A DNA stretch of 64,000 bases from positions 62,001 through 126,000 of the forward strand of contig JACKKE010000004.1 in the NCBI GenBank assembly GCA_020637595.1, written 5' to 3'. The position numbers were made by a program, and so were the translations under genes. The notes under the pieces were generated by a model. The model did not search any database, was not told the DNA's origin, and saw nothing but the letters and a program-made list of their open reading frames with translations. Shown here piece by piece: positions 11,023-18,420 of this stretch. Numbering within the stretch: position 1 is the first letter of the stretch; each line of letters begins with the position of its first letter. The DNA is from Rhodobacter sp. (GTDB lineage: Bacteria > Pseudomonadota > Alphaproteobacteria > Rhodobacterales > Rhodobacteraceae).

Positions 11023-11160
11023 ATGCTGAAGACCATTATGATCGGCCGCTATCTCAGCATCCAGGGCCAGTTCGTGCGCACCACCCCCAGCGGGCTGGTG
11101 GTGGTGCGGATCGGCGATGCAACCTATGCCGGACGCCCGGTCAAGCGGCGCGTCGCCTGA
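11023..11160 (+). CDS. Small conserved-looking protein, 45 residues, unknown function
   Basis: Frame ATG 11023 to TGA 11160 encodes a basic 45-residue product starting MLKTIMIGRYLSIQG and ending in RPVKRRVA. An AGGGG ribosome site lies at 11012-11016 and a terminator-like hairpin begins 28 bases after the stop. The alternating pattern (IGRYLSIQGQFVRT, then GLVVVRIGDATYAGRPV) suggests a small beta-barrel or OB-like fold. I recall similar short unnamed proteins in Rhodobacterales, but I cannot search. It lies alone between mutT and kynU. No function is claimed. Confidence 0.65.
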   Translation: MLKTIMIGRYLSIQGQFVRTTPSGLVVVRIGDATYAGRPVKRRVA

Positions 11161-11188
11161 CGCCAGCACCTATGCCTGCGACATTCCG

Positions 11189-11219
11189 GGGGCGCGGCTT
11201 GCAGGGCAGGCCGCGCCCC
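11189..11219 (+). terminator. Terminator-like hairpin after the small gene
   Basis: Perfect ten-base stem GGGGCGCGGC (11189-11198) / GCCGCGCCCC (11210-11219) followed by TTTCGCATTT. Consistent with a rho-independent stop for the 45-codon gene. Confidence 0.75.
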
Positions 11220-11307
11220 TTTCGCATTTCCGCCCCGGGAAAATGCTTTAGGCTTGAAATAGTTTCCGGCCGGCGCTAGCCTCGCCCCAATCAGAGCCGG
11301 AGCCTCT

Positions 11308-12504
11308 ATGCCCACCGATTTTTCCCGCACCCGCGATTTGTTCGACCTGCCCGAGGGTGTTCTCTATCTCGACGGCAACTCGCTGGGCCCCCTGCCCCGT
11401 TCTGCCGCCGCCCGCGTGCAGCGGACGATCACCGAGGAATGGGGGCAGATGCTGATCACCGGCTGGAACAAGGCCGGCTGGATGGACCTGCCCACCCGGA
11501 TCGGCGACCGCATCGCCCGGCTGCTCGGCGCGGAACCCGGGCATGTCGTGCTGGGCGACACGCTGTCGATCAAGGTCTATCAGGCCTTGGCCTCGGCGCT
11601 CGAAATGACCCCCGGCAAGCGGGTGATCCTGTCGGACACCGGCAACTTCCCCTCGGACCTCTACATGGCCGAGGGTCTGTGCCGCACGCTGGGCGAAAGC
11701 TATACGCTGAAGACCGTCGCCCCCGAAGAGGTCGCTGACGCCCTCGACGACACGGTTGCGGTGCTGATGCTGACCGAGGTCGACTATCGCACCGGGCGGC
11801 GCCACGACATGCCGGCGCTGACCGCCAAGGCCCACGCGGTGGGCGCGCTGGCGGTCTGGGATCTGGCGCATTCGGCGGGGGCAACCGATGTGAAGGTGGC
11901 CGAGGGCGGCGCGGATTTCGCGGTCGGCTGCACCTATAAATACCTGAACTCGGGCCCCGGCGGCCCGGCCTTCATCTATGTCGCGCCGCGTCACGCCGAG
12001 GTCGCGCGTCCGGCCCTGTCCGGCTGGCTGGGCCACGAGGCCCCCTTTGCCTTCAATCTGGACTATCGCCCGGGACGGGGCATCGAACGGATGCGCGTCG
12101 GCACGCCGCCAGTGCTGCAACTGGCGGCGCTGGATGCGGCGCTCGACGCCTGGGACGGGGTCGAGATTGCGGATCTGCGCGCGCGGTCGCTGGAGTTGAC
12201 CGACGCCTTCATCGCGGGAGTTGAGGCCAGCTGCCCGACGCTAACCCTGGCCACGCCGCGCGAACACCGCTGGCGCGGCTCGCAGGTCAGCTTTCGCCAC
12301 CCCGAGGGATACGCGATCATGCAGGCGCTGATCGCCCGCGGCGTGATCGGTGACTTCCGCGCCCCCGACATCATCCGTTTCGGTTTCACACCGCTGTTCA
12401 TCGGGTTGGACGAGGTCACGGCCGCGGTGGCGATTCTGGCCGAGGTCATGGCGACGGACGCCTGGGACCGGCCGGAATTCAAAACCCGGGCGAAGGTGAC
12501 ATGA
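11308..12504 (+). CDS. kynU: Kynureninase
   Basis: PLP enzyme cleaving kynurenine to anthranilate and alanine in tryptophan breakdown. 398 residues, in the family range. The PLP-binding lysine is Lys211 in GCTYKYLNSGPGGPAF. Other class V aminotransferase-fold features are YLDGNSLGPLP at the N-terminus, WDLAHSAGA (cofactor-contacting Asp) and the C-terminal SQVSFRHPEGYAIMQALIARG. The gene shares orientation with kynA but is separated from it by 307 bases holding a tandem palindromic repeat. No kynB formamidase is near. Confidence 0.97.
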   Translation: MPTDFSRTRDLFDLPEGVLYLDGNSLGPLPRSAAARVQRTITEEWGQMLITGWNKAGWMDLPTRIGDRIARLLGAEPGHVVLGDTLSIKVYQALASALEMTPGKRVILSDTGNFPSDLYMAEGLCRTLGESYTLKTVAPEEVADALDDTVAVLMLTEVDYRTGRRHDMPALTAKAHAVGALAVWDLAHSAGATDVKVAEGGADFAVGCTYKYLNSGPGGPAFIYVAPRHAEVARPALSGWLGHEAPFAFNLDYRPGRGIERMRVGTPPVLQLAALDAALDAWDGVEIADLRARSLELTDAFIAGVEASCPTLTLATPREHRWRGSQVSFRHPEGYAIMQALIARGVIGDFRAPDIIRFGFTPLFIGLDEVTAAVAILAEVMATDAWDRPEFKTRAKVT

Positions 12505-12543
12505 CGGGTGCCGGGGATATCGGGGGGCTCCTCGCCCCCGTCG

Positions 12544-12636
12544 CCATTGTCGCTCGGACCAATGGCGTGACAATAGCGACCCCCGCGCCAAAAGGCGGCC
12601 GTCGTCCATTGTCTCTCAGACCAATGGCGCAACAAT
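12544..12636. repeat. Tandem 31-bp palindromic repeat, two copies, in the kynU-kynA interval
   Basis: Two copies at 12544-12574 and 12606-12636, identical at 27 of 31 positions and 62 bases apart start to start. Each carries the inverted repeat CCATTG / CAATGG and ends ACAAT. The regular layout 180-270 bases upstream of kynA makes a regulator site (for example an AsnC/Lrp-type KynR) or a small mobile repeat the two main readings. The rest of the 307-base gap (12505-12811) also holds repeat copy 2 and the kynA ribosome site. Confidence 0.65.
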
Positions 12637-12652
12637 GAACGACCCCTTTGGA

Positions 12653-12683
12653 TACCCCGTGCGTATTTTGCGCAAGATGAAAG
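12653..12683 (-). repeat. Dispersed intergenic repeat, copy 2 (reverse)
   Basis: On the minus strand it reads CTTTCATCTTGCGCAAAATA then CGCACGGGG, almost the same as the opening of copy 1 at 10366. The terminal hairpin of copy 1 is not clearly conserved, so this is a partial copy. Confidence 0.65.
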
Positions 12684-12811
12684 ATCTGCCGGCGCTTTGC
12701 CGACCGGCGGGTTGGATCGCGCTGTGGAAGCGGTTGGCGATGGTCGGAATGCTGAATGCACGGGACGCGGGCTGAGCCTGCGCCCCCCTTTTCAGCCTTC
12801 AGGAGACCCCC

Positions 12812-13648
12812 ATGTCCAAAGCCTACGATCCCGCGCGCGATGGCGCGCAAATGGCCTTTGATGGCCGCATGTCCTATACGGATTACCTCTCGCTCGATGC
12901 GATCCTGTCAGCGCAGAAGCTGCGCACCACCGCGCATGACGAGATGCTGTTCATCATCCAGCACCAGACCAGCGAATTGTGGATGCGTCTGGCGCTGCAC
13001 GAGATCGGCGCGGCGCGCGACCTGCTGGCCCGGGGCGAGGCCCGGCCCGCCTTCAAGATGCTGACCCGCGTGGCGCGGATCTTCGAGCAGCTGAACGGGG
13101 CCTGGGACGTGCTGCGCACGATGACACCCAGCGAATACACCCGGTTCCGCGATCAGCTCGGCCAGTCGTCGGGGTTTCAGTCCTGGCAATACCGGCTGAT
13201 CGAATACGCGGTGGGCAACCGCAACACTGCGATGCTGCGCCCGCATGCGCATCGCGAGGATCTGACCGCGGCGCTGCAGGCCGAGCTGACACGCCCGTCA
13301 CTGTATGACGTGGCGGTGCGGCAACTGGCGCAGGCCGGGTTCAGCATTCCCACCGAGGTGCTGGAGCGCGACCTGAGCCAGCCCTGGCAGGCCAACGAGG
13401 TGGTCGAGGCGGCCTGGCGCGCGGTCTATGCCGACCCCGAGCATCATTGGGAACTTTACGAACTGGCCGAAAAGCTGGTGGATTTCGAAGAATACTTCCG
13501 CCGCTGGCGTTTCAACCACGTCACCACCGTCGAGCGCGTGATCGGCTTCAAGCGCGGAACCGGTGGCACGTCGGGCGTGCAGTATCTGCGGCGGATGCTG
13601 GAGGTCGAGCTGTTCCCGGAACTGTGGCATCTCAGAACCGCTCTGTGA
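12812..13648 (+). CDS. kynA: Tryptophan 2,3-dioxygenase
   Basis: Heme dioxygenase opening the indole ring of L-tryptophan to N-formylkynurenine, the first step of the kynurenine route. 278 residues, normal for bacterial TDO. Family signatures are SYTDYLSLDAILSAQ, HDEMLFIIQHQTSELWMRL (substrate-pocket His and Arg region), SGFQSWQYRLIEYAVGNRN, and the C-terminal WRFNHVTTVERVIGFKRGTGGTSG with the proximal heme His. ATG 12812 follows AGGAG at 12801-12805. It probably works with kynU, although the long repeat-bearing gap suggests its own promoter. Confidence 0.98.
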   Translation: MSKAYDPARDGAQMAFDGRMSYTDYLSLDAILSAQKLRTTAHDEMLFIIQHQTSELWMRLALHEIGAARDLLARGEARPAFKMLTRVARIFEQLNGAWDVLRTMTPSEYTRFRDQLGQSSGFQSWQYRLIEYAVGNRNTAMLRPHAHREDLTAALQAELTRPSLYDVAVRQLAQAGFSIPTEVLERDLSQPWQANEVVEAAWRAVYADPEHHWELYELAEKLVDFEEYFRRWRFNHVTTVERVIGFKRGTGGTSGVQYLRRMLEVELFPELWHLRTAL

Positions 13649-13667
13649 CAAAAGACGTGGCAAAAGA

Positions 13668-13692
13668 CGCCGGCAGGCTGGTCCTGCCGGCG
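13668..13692 (+). terminator. Hairpin after kynA
   Basis: Perfect 10-base stem CGCCGGCAGG (13668-13677) / CCTGCCGGCG (13683-13692) with a five-base loop, 19 bases after the kynA stop. No T run, so probably partial termination before the L,D-transpeptidase gene. Confidence 0.55.
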
Positions 13693-13740
13693 CGCTGGCG
13701 GCACTCTGGCAGGCCAAGCTGCCGATTCTGCGAGTGTTCC

Positions 13741-14364
13741 ATGACCGATCTGTCCCGCCGCGCCGTCCTGGCCGGGCTCTCTGCCCTGCCGCTTGCCGGC
13801 TGCGCGATGCCCGCGCCCGAGTTCGACACCCTCGATTACGGCGCGCGGCGCGACGGGCGGTTCACCGTGCCGGCGGTGCCCATCGACCAGGTGCCCGAGG
13901 GGTTGCGCCGGCAGGTCGTGCCCTTCGGGACCGATCGTCCGGTGGGGTCGATCGTGATCGTCCCCGACCAACGTTCGCTGCATCTGGTCCTCGAACACGG
14001 CTATGCGCTGCGCTATGGCATTGCCGTCGGACGCGACGGACTGGTCTGGCGCGGCGAGGCCGAGGTCTATCGCAAAACGCATTGGCCCAGCTGGACACCG
14101 ACCCCGACGATGATCGCCCGCGACCCGTCGCTGGAGCAATGGGCCGATGGCCAGCCGGGCGGCCCGAGCAATCCGCTGGGCGCGCGCGCGATGTATCTGC
14201 GCACGCTGGCCAGTGGCGCCGATCAGGGGATCCGCATCCACGGCACGCCCAGCTGGCGCTCGATCGGACGGGCGGCCTCGTCGGGGTGTTTCCGCATGAT
14301 CAACCACGACGTGATCGACCTCTATGAGCGGGTGCCAATCGGGACGCTGGTGTTGGTGACCTGA
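13741..14364 (+). CDS. L,D-transpeptidase (YkuD family) lipoprotein
   Basis: 207 residues. The N-terminus MTDLSRRAVLAGLSALPLAGC has a twin-arginine-like RR and a lipobox LAGC with Cys21, so it is probably an exported lipoprotein. The YkuD domain (about residues 80-207) contains the catalytic block with His167 in RIHGTPS and Cys183 in SSGCFRM. Such enzymes form 3-3 peptidoglycan cross-links or attach proteins to peptidoglycan; which applies here cannot be told. A longer open frame upstream overlaps kynA and is rejected because the signal peptide starts at 13741. Confidence 0.93.
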   Translation: MTDLSRRAVLAGLSALPLAGCAMPAPEFDTLDYGARRDGRFTVPAVPIDQVPEGLRRQVVPFGTDRPVGSIVIVPDQRSLHLVLEHGYALRYGIAVGRDGLVWRGEAEVYRKTHWPSWTPTPTMIARDPSLEQWADGQPGGPSNPLGARAMYLRTLASGADQGIRIHGTPSWRSIGRAASSGCFRMINHDVIDLYERVPIGTLVLVT

Positions 14365-14391
14365 CGCGCAGGCCCCGATTCAGGCACCGAT

Positions 14392-15003
14392 TCAGGCCTT
14401 GAGGCCGCGCGCGAATAGCAGGGCCAGCCGCTGGGCGCTGGCGCGCAGCCCGTCAAAGCTGACGCCCGGGGCCTTGAGGCCGCCGAGCGCGGCGATCATC
14501 GTCGCCGCCAGCGCCTCGGCATCGCCATCGCCCGCGGCCAGGGTGATGCGTTTGGCCTCGGCCTCGCGCCGCAGCCAGTCGGCGAGGATCGCGATCAGCC
14601 GGGCCTCGCCGGTGGCGACGATATCCCCCGCCGCCGAGAAATTCGCATCGAGCAATTCCGCGCCATGCGCCGAGTTGAGCAGCGCCTCCATCTCGGGGCC
14701 CAGTTTGGCGGAGAAGGCAGCGAGCAGCGCCGCTTTGGGTTTCACGCCGGACGACAGCACCGCCTGCATCCGCTGCTCGGTCTGTTCGAAATATCCCTGC
14801 ACCAGCGAGCGAAAGATATCCTGCTTGTTGCGGTAGTGCAGATACAGCGCGGCGCGCGACATCCCGGCCTCTTGCGCAATGTCCTCCATCGAGGTCCGGC
14901 GATAGCCATAGCGACGAAAGGCCTCGAACCCGGCGGCCAGGATCGCCTGGCTCCGGGGATCGGCGGCAGAAGTTGACGTTACGGAAGATGCGGGAGTGCT
15001 CAT
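14392..15003 (-). CDS. TetR/AcrR family transcriptional regulator
   Basis: 203 residues. The N-terminal helix-turn-helix is at about residues 15-62 (AILAAGFEAFRRYGYRRTSM, EDIAQEAGMSRAALYLHYRNK), a textbook TetR DNA-binding domain. The C-terminal ligand domain is not specific enough to name an effector. It is divergent from the iorA-like gene and the 92-base gap holds repeated TTGTCAA half-sites, so it most likely represses itself and the molybdenum hydroxylase genes. Confidence 0.93.
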   Translation of the reverse strand: MSTPASSVTSTSAADPRSQAILAAGFEAFRRYGYRRTSMEDIAQEAGMSRAALYLHYRNKQDIFRSLVQGYFEQTEQRMQAVLSSGVKPKAALLAAFSAKLGPEMEALLNSAHGAELLDANFSAAGDIVATGEARLIAILADWLRREAEAKRITLAAGDGDAEALAATMIAALGGLKAPGVSFDGLRASAQRLALLFARGLKA

Positions 15004-15012
15004 GCTTTCTTG

Positions 15013-15075
15013 TTGACAATATTTGCGTGATTTGTCAATTCTGCCGATATGACGTTTTTTGTTATTTTTGTCAAT
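15013..15075. promoter_or_regulatory. Candidate TetR operator and promoter region
   Basis: TTGACAA (15013-15019) and its exact reverse complement TTGTCAA (15032-15038) form an inverted repeat with 12 bases between. A third half-site TTGTCAA is at 15068-15074. On the minus strand the third copy also gives TTGACA with CATATC 17 bases on, a plausible promoter for the regulator. The interval is markedly AT-rich compared with its surroundings. Confidence 0.6.
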
Positions 15076-15095
15076 ACCGCGTAAAGGAGGATCGC

Positions 15096-15554
15096 ATGTC
15101 GACCACCCTGACCATCAACGGCACCAATCACACCATCGACGCCCCCGGCGACACCCCCCTGCTATGGGTGTTGCGCGATGAGCTGGGCATGACCGGCACG
15201 AAATACGGCTGCGGGGTTGCCTCGTGCGGCGCCTGCACCGTGCATATTGACGGCGAGGCGGTGCGAAGCTGCCAGATCGCGCTGTCCGATGTCTGGGGCG
15301 CGGTCACCACCATCGAGGGGTTGGCCCCCCACGCGCTGCAAGAGGCCTGGATCCGCCATCAGGTGCCGCAATGCGGATACTGCCAGTCGGGACAGATCAT
15401 GCAGGCCGCCGCCCTGCTGGCCGAAAACCCCGATCCGACCGATGACGACATTGACGCCGCAATGGCCGGGAACCTCTGCCGCTGCGGCACCTATTCACGC
15501 ATCCGCGCCGCCATCCATGACGCGGCCGCCACCCTCAGGGAGGGCACGCAATGA
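15096..15554 (+). CDS. (2Fe-2S) small subunit of a molybdenum hydroxylase, IorA type
   Basis: 152 residues. Electron-transfer subunit of a xanthine-dehydrogenase-family enzyme resembling isoquinoline 1-oxidoreductase alpha subunit. The plant-type ferredoxin cluster uses Cys39, Cys44, Cys47 and Cys59. The second cluster uses Cys93, Cys96, Cys128 and Cys130 (QCGYCQSGQ, CRCGTY). ATG 15096 follows the very strong AAAGGAGG at 15083-15090. It overlaps the large-subunit gene by ATGA, so the subunits are translationally coupled. The substrate is unknown: an N-heterocycle or aldehyde is typical. Confidence 0.95.
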   Translation: MSTTLTINGTNHTIDAPGDTPLLWVLRDELGMTGTKYGCGVASCGACTVHIDGEAVRSCQIALSDVWGAVTTIEGLAPHALQEAWIRHQVPQCGYCQSGQIMQAAALLAENPDPTDDDIDAAMAGNLCRCGTYSRIRAAIHDAAATLREGTQ

Positions 15555-17785
15555 GCACGCTGGGCAAGATCACGCGCCGGGCCTTCCTGGTGGGATCCGT
15601 CGCGGTGGCGGGCGGCGTCGCCTTTGGCGTCTATCAGGTGACGAAAGCGGTCCCCAACCCGCTGCACCCTGAGGACGGCACCGCGCTGAACCCCTTTCTG
15701 ATCATCGACGCCAGCGGCGTGACCATCGTCACCGGCCGGGCCGAGATGGGCCAGGGCGCACAGGTCACCCTCGCCGCCTGTCTGGCCGAGGAACTGGATG
15801 TGGACTGGGAGAGCGTGCGTCTGCTGCATGGCCCGGCCTCGGCGGCCTATTACAACGGCGCGCTGCTGGAAGGGGCCCTGCCCGGGCCGGATTACGCCCG
15901 CCCCGACTGGCAACGCTCGATCGCCGAGACGATGGGTGTCGTCGCCCGCCCGCTGAAGCTGCAATTCACCGGCGGCTCCACCAGCATCCGTGACGGCTAC
16001 AACCGTCTGCGTCAGGTGGGGGCCAGCGCGCGTGAGGTGCTGAAGGCCGCCGCCGCCGACAGGCTGGGCGTCGCTGCCGCGACGCTGCGCACCGAAAGCG
16101 GCGCGGTCATCGCCCCCGATGGCACCCGCCTGCCCTATGCCGATCTGGCCGAGGCCGCCGCACGACTGGATCCGCCGCAGGTGGATCCGCGCCCGGCCTC
16201 GGAATGGCGGCTGTTGGGAACCGCGCTGCCCCGGCCCGACATCCCGGCCAAGGTCAACGGCACCGCGCAATTTGGCATCGACACCCGCCTGCCCGGGATG
16301 AAATTCGCCTCGGTCAAACGCTCGCCCCGGTTGGGCGGCACGATGCAGGGCTTTGACCCGGCCCCCGCGCTGGCGATCCCCGGGGTCGAGCGGGTGATCG
16401 ACATCGGTGACGGCGTGGCGGTGGTCGCGCGCAACACCTGGGCCGCGATCCAGGGCGCGCAGGCCGTGACCTGTGACTGGGGTCCCGCGCCCTACCCGGC
16501 GGATGACGCGGGGATCACCGAACGCCTGCTCGCCGCCTTTGATGGCAGCGCCGATTCCACCATGCGCGACGATGGCGATGCCGACAGCGCCAACGGCGAG
16601 ACCGTGATCGAGGCCGAATACCGCCTGCCCTACCTGGCCCATGCCACGATGGAGCCGATGAACGCGACCGCGCTGTTTGACGGCAACACGCTGGAGCTGT
16701 GGTCGCCCAATCAGGGGCCGTTCATCCAGGCCCGCGCCGCCGCCGAGGCTGCCGGGATCGACGCCGCCGATGTCACCGTGCACACGGCCTTTCTGGGCGG
16801 CGGCTTTGGCCGGCGGATCGAGGCCGACTATGCCGCGATCGCCGCCAGGGTGGCCCGCGCCATGCCCGGCACGCCGGTGAATGTCACCTGGTCGCGCGAA
16901 GAGGACATGACGCATGACTTTTACCGCCCCGCTGCCATCGCCCGCATGAAGGGCGCGGTGTCGAACGGGCAGGCGGTGCTGTTCGATGCGCGGATCGCCT
17001 CGCCCGCGCTGATGGGTCCCGCAGGCTCGCGCATGACCGGCCTGCCGATGGCCGGGCCGGATCGCTCCATCGTCGAGGGCGGCTTTGACCAACCCTATGC
17101 GATCCCCAACTATCGCGTGCGGGGATACAAGGCCGACCTTGCCGTGCCTGTGGGCTTCTGGCGCTCGGTCGGGTCCAGCCACAACGGATTCTCGCACGAA
17201 AGCTTTATCGACGAACTGGCCCATGCCGCCGGACAGGACCCGCTGGCCTTCCGTCTGGTCCTGGCCAGGGGCGAAAGTGCCGCGGCGGCCGGCGTGCTGG
17301 AGGCCGTGCGCGACATGTCGGGCTGGGACAGGCCCAAGGCCCCCGGCACCGGGCGCGGTGTGGCGATGGTCTGGAGTTTCGGCACCCCGGTCGCCCAGGT
17401 GATCGAGGTGCGCGACGAGGGCGGCGCCATCCGCGTCGCCCGCGCCTGGATCGCCGCCGATGTCGGCATTCCGCTGGACCCGGGTATCCTGGCCGCACAG
17501 ATGGAGGGCGGGATGCTCTATGGCCTCTCCGCCGCCATCCACGGGCGCATCAGCTTTGCCGATGGCAGGGTGCAGCAGCAGAACTTCCCCGATTACGACG
17601 CGCTGCGGATCTCGGGCGCGCCGGTGACCGAGGTGCGGTTGCTCAGCAACAACCCGCATATCGGCGGCGCGGGCGAACCCGGCACACCGCCCGCCGCCCC
17701 GGCGCTGACAAACGCGCTGTTCGACCTGACCGGCGTGCGGGCGCGGGAACTGCCGCTGGAAAGGCAGTTCACCTTCGTGCTGTAA
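15551..17785 (+). CDS. Molybdopterin-binding large subunit of a molybdenum hydroxylase, IorB type
   Basis: 744 residues, the size of IorB-like periplasmic subunits. The N-terminus KITRRAFLVGSVAVAGGVAF is a twin-arginine signal with a hydrophobic core, so the folded holoenzyme with its small subunit is probably exported by Tat. Cofactor-binding motifs include GRAEMGQGAQ, FLGGGFGRR and, near the C-terminus, GGAGEPGTPP, whose Glu is the family's catalytic base. No CoxL-type catalytic loop is seen. No FAD subunit is encoded nearby, consistent with a two-subunit IorAB-type enzyme using a cytochrome as acceptor. It ends 5 bases from the convergent GntR gene. Confidence 0.95.
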   Translation: MSTLGKITRRAFLVGSVAVAGGVAFGVYQVTKAVPNPLHPEDGTALNPFLIIDASGVTIVTGRAEMGQGAQVTLAACLAEELDVDWESVRLLHGPASAAYYNGALLEGALPGPDYARPDWQRSIAETMGVVARPLKLQFTGGSTSIRDGYNRLRQVGASAREVLKAAAADRLGVAAATLRTESGAVIAPDGTRLPYADLAEAAARLDPPQVDPRPASEWRLLGTALPRPDIPAKVNGTAQFGIDTRLPGMKFASVKRSPRLGGTMQGFDPAPALAIPGVERVIDIGDGVAVVARNTWAAIQGAQAVTCDWGPAPYPADDAGITERLLAAFDGSADSTMRDDGDADSANGETVIEAEYRLPYLAHATMEPMNATALFDGNTLELWSPNQGPFIQARAAAEAAGIDAADVTVHTAFLGGGFGRRIEADYAAIAARVARAMPGTPVNVTWSREEDMTHDFYRPAAIARMKGAVSNGQAVLFDARIASPALMGPAGSRMTGLPMAGPDRSIVEGGFDQPYAIPNYRVRGYKADLAVPVGFWRSVGSSHNGFSHESFIDELAHAAGQDPLAFRLVLARGESAAAAGVLEAVRDMSGWDRPKAPGTGRGVAMVWSFGTPVAQVIEVRDEGGAIRVARAWIAADVGIPLDPGILAAQMEGGMLYGLSAAIHGRISFADGRVQQQNFPDYDALRISGAPVTEVRLLSNNPHIGGAGEPGTPPAAPALTNALFDLTGVRARELPLERQFTFVL

Positions 17786-17790
17786 CCGCG

Positions 17791-18420
17791 TCAGCCCTGG
17801 GCAAAGGCGCTGTCCGGTGCCTCGGGCAGAAACGCAATCAACCGTCGGACATGGCTGCGCGCAGCAGCCTCGGCCGCGTCGGGATCACCGGCGGCGACGG
17901 CCGCAACGATCTCGGCCCGCGCGCCGGCCCCCGGGGGCCGGCAATGGCGCAGCTGCGCGCGGATCAGATGGACCTGCAACATCGGCAGCAGCCGGTCCAG
18001 CTCGGCGTTGCCGCCCAGAACCGTCAACGCCCGGTAATACCGCGCCCGCGCCCGTGCGTCCTGTGCCGTGTCATACTCGGCCATTGCAGCCAGCAGCGGC
18101 GCGGGGTCGGCACCCGCCTCGACCGCCTCGGCCGCCTGCCGCGCGGCCAGTCCCAGCAGGGGTTCGGTCACCCGCAGCACATCGCCGGCCGCGCGCCGTG
18201 TCAACAGCCGGATCTGCGCCCCCCGATGCGGCGCCTGCTCGACGATGCCGCTGGCGGCCAGCCGCCCCAGCCCCTCGCGCACGGTCGAGCGCCCCAACCC
18301 GCAACGCGCCATCAGATCGGGTTCCGCCAATCGCTGGCCGGGCACAAACCGTCCCTCGGCCAGCCCCTGCAGGATATCGCGCACCAGACCTTCGGGGCCG
18401 GATGGAACCTCTGGCGTCAC
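17791..18420 (-). CDS. GntR family regulator, probably FadR/FCD type
   Basis: 209 residues with a winged helix at about 10-75 (GQRLAEPDLMARCGLGRSTV, REGLGRLAASGIVEQAPHRG) and an all-helical C-terminal domain of FCD type. The start is GTG at 18420, overlapping the stop of the upstream kinase gene as GTGA, so the two are translationally coupled. It probably controls the kinase and the divergent acyl-CoA dehydrogenase, SDR and thiolase genes in response to a pathway acid or acyl-CoA. Confidence 0.9.
   Translation of the reverse strand: MTPEVPSGPEGLVRDILQGLAEGRFVPGQRLAEPDLMARCGLGRSTVREGLGRLAASGIVEQAPHRGAQIRLLTRRAAGDVLRVTEPLLGLAARQAAEAVEAGADPAPLLAAMAEYDTAQDARARARYYRALTVLGGNAELDRLLPMLQVHLIRAQLRHCRPPGAGARAEIVAAVAAGDPDAAEAAARSHVRRLIAFLPEAPDSAFAQG

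Noticed and set aside
12544..12636. CRISPR array
   Set aside because: Only two repeats, imperfect, with an internal palindrome and no cas genes in the window.
15491..17659. A 722-codon minus-strand open frame across the molybdenum hydroxylase large subunit
   Set aside because: Shadow of a protein with clear cofactor motifs on the plus strand.
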